Shown in pieces: positions 53,376 through 62,103 of a stretch of 64,000 nucleotides of DNA. A program made the position numbers and the translations under genes. The stretch is taken from positions 5,890,001 through 5,954,000 of the forward strand of contig NZ_CP042968.1 in assembly GCF_001693515.2 (NCBI RefSeq). The letters are read 5' to 3'. The notes beneath the pieces are model-generated. The model did not search any database and was not told the DNA's origin. It worked only from the letters and a program-made list of their open reading frames with translations. The stretch is from Bradyrhizobium paxllaeri. Lineage in GTDB: Bacteria > Pseudomonadota > Alphaproteobacteria > Rhizobiales > Xanthobacteraceae. Each line of letters opens with the position of its first letter. The stretch's first letter is position 1.

Positions 53376-55932
53376 GTGCGCCGTTGAGGCGTGGAGAAGA
53401 AGGGAGTGTTCGAAAGAATGGAGCCTGCTGGTTATGGCTCTTACTTGCCCGGCTTACCGGTGTCGGAAACGACTGAGACTCCGAAAGGAGAACGGGACCA
53501 AAGCATGCCGGGAAACGTCTCGAAATCGGGCGCCGCAGTCCGGTGGAGAGCACAGAGTAAGGTGTGCATGGTGAAAGCTGTATTGCCTGAATCCCAGTTT
53601 CCAGTTGCCAAAGGGCTGGCCGTAGCGAACGCGGCTGACACGCTATGCCACGCGGGGCAGATCGCACCGGCCAGTGCGATCTGCCACCAGTCTGCGTGGG
53701 ACGACCACCATCCGTGGGTCAAGGAGACGAATGGGACACCTAAACACACCGCAACTTCCTACACACGCAACTACGGGATCGCCTGCAGCAGGCTCTTTCA
53801 AAGACCTGTATGGCGACGGAGCCGTCATAGTACCCAAATGCCCGGCGTAATGGCCAGGACAGCCACCGCGAGGTGGACGATCATGCGTATAAGGCCGGGT
53901 GACCGGACCGAAAGCGCCTCCGATCGGGGGAAGGACGATGCCGCTAATAACGGTATTTGCAGTATGCGTAGAAGAGATTCTTCGACGGAGAGGTTCTGCT
54001 GATGCAGGCCGCTACCATCCAGAGAAGAATTGAATCACTGCCGACTTTGTCGCGGTCGGGTAAGCGCGTAAATGGCCTTCACCGCTTGATGAGATCTCCG
54101 CATCTCTTCGAGTGGGCCTACGAAAAGGTCTCCCGCAACAAGGGAGCCCTGACGCCCGGTGTAGATGGCAAGACCTTCGACGGCATGTCGCTGGCGAAGC
54201 TCGCTGACATCGCCAGGCGCGTAGCCGATGGCACTTATCGCTTCCGGCCAGTCCGGCGGGTCTATATCCCAAAGGACAACGGCAAAACACGACCGCTGGG
54301 TATCCCAACGGTGGAAGACCGGCTCGTGCAGGAGGCGGTCAGGATTCTGCTCGAAGCGATCTACGAACCCGTGTTCCTCGATGAGTCGCATGGGTTCCGC
54401 CCGAGACGATCCTGTCATACCGCACTCAAGTCCATCAAGAAGACCTGGACGGGCTGCAAGTGGCTGGTCGAAGTGGATGTGCGTGGGTTCTTCGACAACA
54501 TCGACCATGACATTCTGCTTGGGCTTCTGAAGAAGCGGATCGATGACGATAGGTTCATCGCTCTGATCGAAGGAATGCTCAAAGCAGGTTACATGGAAGA
54601 TTGGGTCTACGGACGCACTTACAGTGGCACGCCACAGGGCGGTGTTGTCTCGCCCCTGCTCGCCAACATCTATCTGCACGAGCTGGACCAGCACATGCAG
54701 ACGATGAAGACGGGCTTCGACAAAGGCCGCGACCGACGTCCATTCCCGCGCTATGCGGCGCTGGAACGGCGCGTCCTCAGTCTCCGCCGGAAAATTGAAC
54801 GGCTCCGCGCCAGCGGCGCGGATCGGGCCGAGATCGACGCGGCACTCGCGGAGATCAAAGCCATTAATAAGGAGAGACGGAAAGTGCCCTCCGTCGATCC
54901 GATGGACCCCAACTTCAAAAGGCTCCGCTACTGCCGCTACGCTGACGACTTCCTCATCGGCGTAATCGGGAACATGCGAGAAGCGTGTGAGATCATGGCT
55001 TGCGTCGAACAATTCCTGACGCAGAGATTGAAGCTCACCGTGTCGCCCGAGAAAAGCGGGGTCTATGCCGCTTCAAAGGGAGTGACCTTCCTCAGTTATC
55101 GCATCTCGACATACACATCCTACGGGGCTGGACGCAAATCCAACCGCACGGGACCGGATGGACGGACATGGCGCGTGGTACGCCGGCCGACCACCGGGAA
55201 TGTCAGCTTGCGAGTGCCGCGGAAGGAGGTTACCGCGTTCTGCAAGCGACACGGCTATGGCGATCTCGCCAGAAAAACTGGCCGTCCTCGCGAGCAGTTC
55301 TTGGTCACCAGCGATGTCGCAACCGTCCTCGCCTATAACTCAGAGTTCCGTGGTTTTGCGAACTACCATTCGTTTGCTGATGACTTCAAGAGCGCCTTGG
55401 GACTGTTGGAGCTTGTTGTGTTCCGCAGCCTTGTGAAGACGCTGGCGATGCGACATCGGACGACGAGAGCGAGAACCATGGCACGTCTGTGGAATGGTAC
55501 GGACTACGAGGTCAAATCCGTGGTCCGTGGAAAGCTTCGTAGCATCAAGCTGTGGAGACTGAAGCATCTGACCCAAACCTACTGGACGAGTCCTGTGGTC
55601 GACAACGTCACGGCAGGTGCGTGGTGGGTCAAAAGCCCAAATGATCTGATCGATCGCCTCAACGCTCGCAGATGCGAAGCGTGCGGCGAGACGAAAGGGC
55701 CATTTGAGATGCATCACCTCCGCCGCATAGGAGACCTGCGAAGCGGATCGCTGACGGTTTGGAAACGGTCCGGTTGGCGGCGCAAGACCATCGTCCTGTG
55801 TCCGTCATGCCGTGTAACCGTGTCCGGTCGAGAGCATGCGCGTATGGAAAGCCGTGTGCATTGAAAAGTGCCCGTACGGTTTGGGGGGAGGCGTAGGGAT
55901 ATCCTCTGCGAGGTGTCCCGCGCCTACCCTAC
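53376..55932 (+). mobile_element. Group II intron with encoded reverse transcriptase
   Basis: The 5' end is GTGCG, the consensus group II start, and the 3' end is CTAC. Both are fixed by comparison with the uninterrupted repeat at 45255/45256. The length is 2557 nt. Domain V is at about 55848-55882 (AAAGCCGTGTGC, TTGAAAAGTG, CCCGTACGGTTT), followed by a domain VI hairpin. The protein gene lies at 54002-55864. It appears complete and may be able to splice and move. Confidence 0.88.
54002..55864 (+). CDS. Group II intron reverse transcriptase/maturase
   Basis: A 620-residue intron-encoded protein. Reverse-transcriptase blocks include VYIPKDNGKTRPLGIPTVEDR, LVEVDVRGFFDNIDHD (first catalytic Asp), TYSGTPQGGVVSPLLANIYL and the catalytic YADDF. 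A maturase X domain follows (about 400-540), then a C-terminal HNH-like zinc motif (RRCEACGETKG, EMHHLRRI, LCPSCRVTV). The last His usually seen after the second Cys pair is Arg here, so endonuclease activity may be reduced. Its TGA lies inside domain V. It drives splicing and retrohoming. Confidence 0.93.
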   Translation: MQAATIQRRIESLPTLSRSGKRVNGLHRLMRSPHLFEWAYEKVSRNKGALTPGVDGKTFDGMSLAKLADIARRVADGTYRFRPVRRVYIPKDNGKTRPLGIPTVEDRLVQEAVRILLEAIYEPVFLDESHGFRPRRSCHTALKSIKKTWTGCKWLVEVDVRGFFDNIDHDILLGLLKKRIDDDRFIALIEGMLKAGYMEDWVYGRTYSGTPQGGVVSPLLANIYLHELDQHMQTMKTGFDKGRDRRPFPRYAALERRVLSLRRKIERLRASGADRAEIDAALAEIKAINKERRKVPSVDPMDPNFKRLRYCRYADDFLIGVIGNMREACEIMACVEQFLTQRLKLTVSPEKSGVYAASKGVTFLSYRISTYTSYGAGRKSNRTGPDGRTWRVVRRPTTGNVSLRVPRKEVTAFCKRHGYGDLARKTGRPREQFLVTSDVATVLAYNSEFRGFANYHSFADDFKSALGLLELVVFRSLVKTLAMRHRTTRARTMARLWNGTDYEVKSVVRGKLRSIKLWRLKHLTQTYWTSPVVDNVTAGAWWVKSPNDLIDRLNARRCEACGETKGPFEMHHLRRIGDLRSGSLTVWKRSGWRRKTIVLCPSCRVTVSGREHARMESRVH

Positions 55933-55980
55933 CGAGACGCCTTGCGGCTCGGTGTACGAGAGCCCGGTCCGCGACCAGCG
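55933..55980. repeat. Dispersed repeat copy B, 3' part
   Basis: CGAGACGCCTTGCGGCTCGG and the following bases match 45256-45303 of copy A. This proves that the intron was inserted into an existing repeat. Confidence 0.75.
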
Positions 55981-56305
55981 GGCGCGCCCAACGCCGACGG
56001 TCGGCACCCCATCGCTTCAATGCGCTATTGAGAATATGGGTCGCGAACAAGCCGGAATCGCAAGCCCGTATGTACAACCATCACAAATGAAGCACGTCTT
56101 TGACCGCGAAGCGTGCGTCCGATTGCCACCAAGCGCATGCCACGGTTCCGCGTCTTTCTTAACCAGTTGCAAACAGCGGCATCCGCGGTATCGGCGACCC
56201 GTTGCGAGGCATGCCATTCCGACAAAGCGAAGACTTATCGCGGTTTCAATGGAAGAGCGGCGACTTATTTGTCGGATTGAGCACTGATCCCCCAGTGGAA
56301 TCCCA
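55981..56305. other. Interval up to the attachment site
   Basis: No gene is supported here. The stretch is unremarkable up to the tRNA fragment. Confidence 0.35.
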
Positions 56306-56353
56306 TGACTCTTAATCAGCGGGTCCCAGGTTCGAGCCCTGGTGCGCCCACCA
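56306..56353 (+). other. 3' fragment of tRNA-Lys(CTT), likely attachment site
   Basis: TGACTCTTAATCA gives the anticodon loop with CTT; GGTTCGAGCCC is the T arm and the fragment ends CGCCCACCA. The 5' half of a tRNA is absent, and the anticodon stem stops pairing after three base pairs. A 48-nt tRNA 3' end alone is the classic duplicated att core left at the far end of an integrated element. For a plus-strand tRNA the element lies to the left, consistent with the ICE remnant. Confidence 0.75.
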
Positions 56354-56640
56354 TCGCGAACAAGCATCATTCCAGGTTTGTCACTACGACTGCACGGACC
56401 GCCGTCCGGCCAATTTGCACGCTATGCCAGCCGACGCCACCATCAGATTCTGGCTCCCCTTTTTCCATCAAGCCTTCTCGTTTTCCATATCAAGGGGTCG
56501 GGCGACAGAAGGCGTGAAAGCATGCACGAAGGGATCGATCGCGAGCTGAAGTATCTGGATCCGTACTTTCTGAATCTACGGCAGCACCTCATCGAACGAA
56601 TAAGCGGTTCGTCGGCGCCACTCATTCTTGGTCTCAACGA

Positions 56641-56949
56641 TTGACGCATACCGACGAACTGCCGCTCATGCCGCCACGCCCTGCCCTTCCTGCGCGTTAT
56701 CCACCTGTTGGCATATGGCCTGCACTCATGCGCGCCGATATGGCGGCCGCCTACCTAGACTACCGCGACACCGGCGAGCTCGCACGTGCCGTGGTGCGCG
56801 GGGAAGCACCACCTCCAACCGGCTATTATCGAATTGGGCGATCTCGACAGCCAGTTTGGTCTAAGGCCGTTATCGATAACCTCACGACGCCAGCCAAGCC
56901 TAAGGATCTAGACAGATTGGAAAGAAAGAATTTGGCCTCCCTAGTATGA
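56641..56949 (+). CDS. Excisionase-like small DNA-binding protein
   Basis: A 102-codon frame from TTG; an internal ATG at residue 10 is also possible. The core, LMRADMAAAYLDYRDTGELARAV and YYRIGRSRQPVWSKAVIDNL, resembles small winged-helix proteins paired with integrases. Its stop overlaps the recombinase start by ATGA, which supports both the gene and a role in recombination directionality. Confidence 0.65.
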   Translation: MTHTDELPLMPPRPALPARYPPVGIWPALMRADMAAAYLDYRDTGELARAVVRGEAPPPTGYYRIGRSRQPVWSKAVIDNLTTPAKPKDLDRLERKNLASLV

Positions 56950-58241
56950 AACTACTCGTCACAGAATCGAAGCTTCCTCGCTACTTCCGCCGAAAATCAT
57001 TGAAGGGCGGTCAGTGGGCATACTTCTTTGAGCCGCCGACTTGGGCCCGCAGACAGGGCTGTCACGTCAGGGCTGAAGCCTTGGGACACGAACGCGTGGC
57101 CGCCGTCGACCGAGCCAAGAATGTTCTGCTGCCCGCATTCGACAGCTGGCGCTCAGGAGGATTGACTGACATGATTCCAGCATCTCCTGCGCCGGGCAGC
57201 TTTGATTGGTTGATCGGCGTATTCAAGACCCATCAGAAATGGAAGGAAATCGATCACAAAACTCAGCGCTTCTACGAACAAGGACTCGCGCTGTTTTCCA
57301 ACCAAACCTTAAAGGATGGTAGCTGCGCGGGCTCGAAGCAGATTTCTGATTTCACGAAGGCCTTCGTGGACGCAATTTACGCAAAACTGCTTGTTGTGGA
57401 CGACGAAGACGCTGACGGTAACATCGTCAAACGAGAACGTCGTCGCTTCGCGAATGCAGCCATGATCGCCTGCCGGCGCGCCTGGTTTGTTGGTCAACGC
57501 GCGCAAGAAGCAATGGTGCCGGCGATCAATCCATTCTCGCGGATGGACCTAAAGAGCCGCGCGCCTGGCCAGCCGGCACGCGAAACCCCCACGGCGACTT
57601 GGGACGAACTCATTGCATTCAGAATGGCCGCAAAGAGCCTCGGGTACAACTCGGTGGGGACGGCGGCACTGCTGACCTGGGAATGGTTGCAGCGCGAAGA
57701 GCATGTGTTTGGCGTCTTTGATGTCTCGCACTACCGGCCCAAAGAGCGGCCGAACAGCGCAAAAATCGTGCATCCGAAGAATGGCGAGGAGGCCTGGTGG
57801 CCCTTGTTCGACGACACCGGTGAGCCTCTTTTCCCCGAACTCATGGCGGAGCTCGATGCGATCAAGGACACTATCGTCTCAGGACTGATGATTCGGCGCG
57901 ACCATGGGCACCGCAGGTCGAGTGCTCAGCTCCCTTGGATGACAGAACGCAAGGATCTTCGCTATCTCCGGCGCGTCGTAAAGAAGATCGTTGCAGCTGC
58001 TGGAATTCGAACTGAACTATCATTTACCTCGTTCCGTCACGGCGGCTTTACGGAAGGTGCCGACAGCGACCTTACAGATGCCGAGTTACGGGCCGCCGCC
58101 CGTCATCGATCGACACGCCCGCTGCCAGCCTATGCCAAGCGGACGCGCAAACAGCTGATTTCAGGCTCCAAGAAGCGTCGTGAGGAACGAACAAAACCTG
58201 CGCTGCTCAGGACCCGGAATGATACCTCACAAGCATCATGA
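56946..58241 (+). CDS. Tyrosine recombinase (integrase)
   Basis: A 431-residue phage-type integrase. An N-terminal arm and core-binding part (about 1-220) precede the catalytic domain. The first catalytic Arg is in EWLQREEHVFG, the His/Arg box is FTSFRHGGFTEGA, a further His is in AARHRSTRPL, and the nucleophilic Tyr is in PAYAKRT. It lies about 590 bp beyond the tRNA-Lys att fragment, on the side away from the ICE backbone, and so may belong to a second island using the same tRNA. Confidence 0.88.
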   Translation: MKLLVTESKLPRYFRRKSLKGGQWAYFFEPPTWARRQGCHVRAEALGHERVAAVDRAKNVLLPAFDSWRSGGLTDMIPASPAPGSFDWLIGVFKTHQKWKEIDHKTQRFYEQGLALFSNQTLKDGSCAGSKQISDFTKAFVDAIYAKLLVVDDEDADGNIVKRERRRFANAAMIACRRAWFVGQRAQEAMVPAINPFSRMDLKSRAPGQPARETPTATWDELIAFRMAAKSLGYNSVGTAALLTWEWLQREEHVFGVFDVSHYRPKERPNSAKIVHPKNGEEAWWPLFDDTGEPLFPELMAELDAIKDTIVSGLMIRRDHGHRRSSAQLPWMTERKDLRYLRRVVKKIVAAAGIRTELSFTSFRHGGFTEGADSDLTDAELRAAARHRSTRPLPAYAKRTRKQLISGSKKRREERTKPALLRTRNDTSQAS

Positions 58242-58297
58242 GCCACTAGATTTTTGCTTGTCGGGCTTCCAAAAGTTCATCTACGACCGCAACCAAA

Positions 58298-59080
58298 CTA
58301 TTTTCCCGTCCATGACGGCTTGCGCTTTTCGCCAAAAGCCTTGAGGCCTTCCTTGGCGTCTTCCGTCATCGCCAGCAGCGCAATCTGGCTCTCGGTGTGG
58401 GCGATGCTCTCGTCGAACGACATCGAGGCGATCGCGCGCATGGCATATTTGCCGCGGCGGATTGCGGTCGGCGACTTGTCGACGATACGGCTGACCAGCC
58501 ATTCGACCTTGGCGTCGAGTTCGGCCGCCGGCACGACGTAGTTCAGGAGGCCGGCCTCCTTGGCGATGCTGGCGTCAAACGGCTCACCGGTTAGCGCCCA
58601 CTCGCTGACCAGCCGCTTCGGCGCGATCGATTGCAACAGGCTCAGCACCTGCATCGGGAACACGCCGACCTTCACCTCGGGCAAACCGAAAATCACATGG
58701 TCGGCGGCGACGGCCATGTCGGTCATGCACAACAGCCCCATACCGCCGGCCATGCAGACGCCGCCCACACGGGCGATCGCGGGCTTGGTGGCATTTTGCG
58801 ACAGCCGCAAGAGATCGGCGTAGTCGACATTCGGCCTGGAAAAATCCATCGCGAAGGCGGCGCCGCTGTTCTGCAGGTCGGCGCCGGCGCAGAACGCCTT
58901 GTCGCCAGCCCCCGTCAGCACGATGACGCGGACGTCCTTGTCGTCATGGGCTTCGCGATAGCCGCGGGCGATGCCGGCGACGACATCGGCATTGATGGCG
59001 TTGCGCTTGTCCGGCCGGTTGATGGTAATCCAGAACGCCTGCCCGCGCTTTTCGCGTATCACGCTGCTTGTATCGGTCAT
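58298..59080 (-). CDS. Enoyl-CoA hydratase/isomerase family protein
   Basis: A 260-residue crotonase-fold enzyme starting at MTDTSSVIREK. Oxyanion-hole segments are DKAFCAGADLQ and GVCMAGGMGLLCMTDMAVAA; the second carries Met in place of one of the usual glycines' neighbours. The catalytic Glu is in FGLPEVKVGVFP. It hydrates or isomerises a CoA thioester. It is the last gene of a minus-strand cluster and lies 71 bp beyond the oxidoreductase stop. Confidence 0.92.
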   Translation of the reverse strand: MTDTSSVIREKRGQAFWITINRPDKRNAINADVVAGIARGYREAHDDKDVRVIVLTGAGDKAFCAGADLQNSGAAFAMDFSRPNVDYADLLRLSQNATKPAIARVGGVCMAGGMGLLCMTDMAVAADHVIFGLPEVKVGVFPMQVLSLLQSIAPKRLVSEWALTGEPFDASIAKEAGLLNYVVPAAELDAKVEWLVSRIVDKSPTAIRRGKYAMRAIASMSFDESIAHTESQIALLAMTEDAKEGLKAFGEKRKPSWTGK

Positions 59081-59151
59081 AGTCCTGCTCGCTTTTTTGT
59101 CAAATGCTGACAAGCATTTGCGGCAGGACGACGGTGGACTGCAAGGGCGTT

Positions 59152-61260
59152 TTAACTCTTGCGCGGAGTGGCTGGCGCCGCTTTTTTGACCCAGACCTTG
59201 TTGTCATGGAACGCCGCGCCGCCGATCGGTGCAATCGTTTCGGCGCCGGTCAGCATATTGATGCCGCGGCCGCCGATATGAGCCTTGTTCGGATGGATGG
59301 ATTCGGCGATCAGGACGCCACGGCGTACACCGTCAAACAGCTTTACAGTCAGCGTGGTTTCGCCGCGCATGTTGCCGAGCGTCACGGCGTCGCCATCGAT
59401 GATGGAGAGAGCTGAGGCGTCTTCGGGGTGCATCATCACCGTCGGCACGCCCTCGCGGGCCTGCGATCCCGGCGTCTCGTTGAAACTGGTGTTGAGATAG
59501 CTGCGCGACGGTGACGTGGCGAGGCGGAACGGATGTTTCTCGTCCGCTTCCTCGATGATGGTCCAGTGGTCGGGCAGCGAGGGCATCTCGGCCCAAGGCC
59601 CCAGGCCTGGATTGCCAACCGGCGGATTCGCCCAATCGGCCTTGAAGTGGAACTTCTTGTCCGCGTGCGCGAAGCCATCGAGATAGTGGGAAGTGCGAAA
59701 ATCCGGCTGGATGTCGCGCCACAGATCCGCTTCCAGCGTTTCGATATCGCCGTGGCCGCTCTTCTTCAGCGTCGCATCGATCAACTCGCGCGGCGTCATC
59801 TCAAATGCAGGATGCACAGCATTGAGCCGGCGGCCGAGGCCCTGCAACACTTCATGGTTGGAACGGCACTCGCCGGGCGGATCGATCAGCTTGGGCCCCA
59901 CCGAAATATGCTGGTGGCCGCCGCCATAATAGAGATCGTCATGTTCCATGAACATCGTGGCAGGAAGCACGATATCGGCCATGACAGCCGTCTCGGTCAT
60001 GAACTGCTCGTGCACCGCCATGAACAGGTCTTCACGGGCAAAACCCTTTCGCACCAGCGCCTGTTCGGGCGCTACGGTCACCGGGTTGGTATTCTGGATC
60101 AGCATCGCCTTGACCGGTGGTCCGCCCTTCAAGGCTTCGGCGTCGCCGGTCAGGATGCGCCCAATCTGGGACTGGTCGAGCCAGCGCGTCGTGCGATCGA
60201 TCGCGTCATGCCCCTCGATGATGGATTCGTCGAACTTCCAGATCGACGCATTGTTGAAGAAGGCGCCGCCGCCTTCATATTGCCAGGCACCGGTCACGGC
60301 GGGAATGCAGTTCGCCGCATGCATCTGCGCGGCACCGTTGCGGCTACGGGTAAAGCCATAGCCGAGGCGGAAGAACGTGCGCTTGGTCTGGCCGACCAGG
60401 CGCGCGAACGCCTCGATCTCCTCGACCGGAACGCCCGAGATCTTCGAAGCCCATTCCGGCGTACGGGTCTTAAGATGCGCCTCGAGTTCATCGGGGCAAT
60501 CGGTGTAGCGGTCCATATAGGCGCGATCCGCGTAGCCCTCGCGAAACAGCACGTGCATGACGCCACAGGCGAAGGCGCCGTCGGTGCCGGGCCGAAGCAG
60601 GATCTTGATATCGGCCTGCTTCATGGTGTCGTTGTTGTAGATGTCGATCGCCGCAATTTTGGCGCCGCGCTCCTTGCGGGCGCGCGAGGCATGCGTCATC
60701 ACGTTGACCTGGGTATTCACTGGATTGGTGCCCCAGATCACGACGAGATCGGAGACACCCATCTCGCGCGGATCGACGCCCGCGATCTTGCCGGTGCCGA
60801 TGGCAAACCCGATGCGCGCGACGGTCGCACAGATCGTGCCGTAGAAGCGCGAATACTTCTTTACATGCGACAGGCGATTGATGCCGTCGCGCATGACGAG
60901 CCCCATCGTGCCGGCGTAGTAATAGGGCCAGACAGACTGAGCACCGAATTCGCGCTCGGCCAGATCGAACCGCGCGGCGATTTCGTCCAGCGCCTCATCC
61001 CAGGAAATCCGCGCGAACTGACCCGAGCCCTTCGGTCCGGTGCGGCGCATCGGATAGAGCACCCGGTCAGGATGGTGAATGCGCTCGGCATAGCGCGCAA
61101 CTTTCGCGCAGACGACGCCCGCCGTGTAGGTCTGCACCTTGGAGCCGCGGACCCGGCCGATCGAGCGGCCGTCGATCACCTCGACGTCGAGCGCGCAGGC
61201 CGACGGACAATCGTGCGGACAGGTGGAATGGCGGATATCGACCTTGGCATGCTGGTTCAT
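59152..61260 (-). CDS. Molybdopterin-dependent oxidoreductase
   Basis: A 702-residue enzyme of the formate dehydrogenase/DMSO reductase family. The N-terminal cluster motif C14-x3-C18-x3-C22 with a later Cys in GVVCAKVARYAERI should bind [4Fe-4S]. Cofactor-binding phrases include VVIWGTNPVNTQVNVM, IDIYNNDTMKQADIKILLRPGTDGA and QNTNPVTVAPEQ, and the C-terminal molydopterin domain has LATSPSRSYLNTSF. No Tat signal is visible, so it is probably cytoplasmic. The substrate is unknown; the neighbours suggest catabolism of an organic acid or aromatic compound. Confidence 0.92.
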   Translation of the reverse strand: MNQHAKVDIRHSTCPHDCPSACALDVEVIDGRSIGRVRGSKVQTYTAGVVCAKVARYAERIHHPDRVLYPMRRTGPKGSGQFARISWDEALDEIAARFDLAEREFGAQSVWPYYYAGTMGLVMRDGINRLSHVKKYSRFYGTICATVARIGFAIGTGKIAGVDPREMGVSDLVVIWGTNPVNTQVNVMTHASRARKERGAKIAAIDIYNNDTMKQADIKILLRPGTDGAFACGVMHVLFREGYADRAYMDRYTDCPDELEAHLKTRTPEWASKISGVPVEEIEAFARLVGQTKRTFFRLGYGFTRSRNGAAQMHAANCIPAVTGAWQYEGGGAFFNNASIWKFDESIIEGHDAIDRTTRWLDQSQIGRILTGDAEALKGGPPVKAMLIQNTNPVTVAPEQALVRKGFAREDLFMAVHEQFMTETAVMADIVLPATMFMEHDDLYYGGGHQHISVGPKLIDPPGECRSNHEVLQGLGRRLNAVHPAFEMTPRELIDATLKKSGHGDIETLEADLWRDIQPDFRTSHYLDGFAHADKKFHFKADWANPPVGNPGLGPWAEMPSLPDHWTIIEEADEKHPFRLATSPSRSYLNTSFNETPGSQAREGVPTVMMHPEDASALSIIDGDAVTLGNMRGETTLTVKLFDGVRRGVLIAESIHPNKAHIGGRGINMLTGAETIAPIGGAAFHDNKVWVKKAAPATPRKS

Positions 61261-61344
61261 GCGTTTCTAGGTAACATCAAACATCGCGGTCGCCGAGAGG
61301 CTTTGTCCGGCAATTCACCCACAAAAACGGCCTTTAGCCATGCG

Positions 61345-62097
61345 TCAGGCGCCCAGATAGGCGCCGCCATTGGCGTGAATTGCCTGCCCGTTGATGTAGC
61401 GCGCGCCGGGCCCGCACAGGAACCGCACGGTTGCGGCGACGTCTTCCGGCCGGCCCCGATTGCCGCTGATGGTCTGGTGCGTCAGATGATGCGCCGGCTC
61501 CGGCTTGTCCTTCGGCCGTGGCGTACCGATCAGCCCCGGTACGACGCAGTTCACGGTGATGCCGTCATCGGCCAGGTCGTGGGCCAGCGCCCGCGTCAGG
61601 CCGATGATGCCCGCTTTCGCCGTCACCACATGCGCGCGGTTCTTCGCGCCCGTATGCGCGCTGAGACCGCCGATATTGACGATGGTTCCCGCGCCGGACT
61701 TGCGCAGCGCCGGCAGGCAGGCTTTTACGCAGAGGAACGTGCCGTCGAGCGTAACGTCGAGGATTTCGCGCCACGCCGCATAGCTCATCTCAGCGAACGG
61801 CTTTTCGCGCCGCCGCGCGGCGTTATTGACAAGGATATCGATCCGGCCGAATTGCTTCACGGCGGCATCCGCCATCGCCTGCACCGCCACGGCGTCGGCA
61901 ACGTCGCCGATATGGACCAACGCCTTGCCGCCGGCAGTCTCGATCTCGCGCGCGACGGCTTCCGCCTCAGTGCGATTGCTGCGCGCATTCACCACCACGG
62001 ACGCGCCGCCTTCCGCCAAGGTCAGGGCGATCGCACGGCCGATATTTCGGCCTGCGCCGGTGACGACAGCGACCTTGCCGGAGAGTTCTTTGGACAT
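61345..62097 (-). CDS. Short-chain dehydrogenase/reductase lacking the usual catalytic Tyr
   Basis: A 250-residue SDR with the NAD(P) motif VVTGAGRNIGRAIA, VNNAA-type ILVNNAARR, and the late PGLIGTPRP. The usual Tyr-x3-Lys is read as AHVVTAKAG: the Lys is present but Val stands at the Tyr position and His one residue before. Similar HVVTAK sequences occur in an SDR subgroup, so this may not be a defect. The catalytic Ser region is GGLSAHTG. It lies 6 bp from the MmgE/PrpD gene. Confidence 0.9.
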   Translation of the reverse strand: MSKELSGKVAVVTGAGRNIGRAIALTLAEGGASVVVNARSNRTEAEAVAREIETAGGKALVHIGDVADAVAVQAMADAAVKQFGRIDILVNNAARRREKPFAEMSYAAWREILDVTLDGTFLCVKACLPALRKSGAGTIVNIGGLSAHTGAKNRAHVVTAKAGIIGLTRALAHDLADDGITVNCVVPGLIGTPRPKDKPEPAHHLTHQTISGNRGRPEDVAATVRFLCGPGARYINGQAIHANGGAYLGA

Positions 62098-62103
62098 GAG
62101 CTG

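Larger units (their letters stand above)
35311..56353. mobile_element. Degraded integrative and conjugative element remnant
   Basis: The minus-strand gene order follows the Rhizobiales ICE backbone: ribbon-helix-helix protein, DUF3363 relaxase, TraF-like peptidase, DUF2840, repA start, HTH, DUF6499/DUF2285, DUF932, DUF736, thermonuclease, DUF2493, toprim and ParB-N. The right end is a tRNA-Lys 3' fragment at 56306-56353. TraG, trb, parA and most of repA and parB are absent, so transfer and replication functions are lost. The left limit is not defined; I place it at the last backbone gene. Confidence 0.7.

Noticed and set aside
54035..55012. A 325-codon minus-strand open frame
   Set aside because: Antisense shadow of the group II reverse transcriptase.
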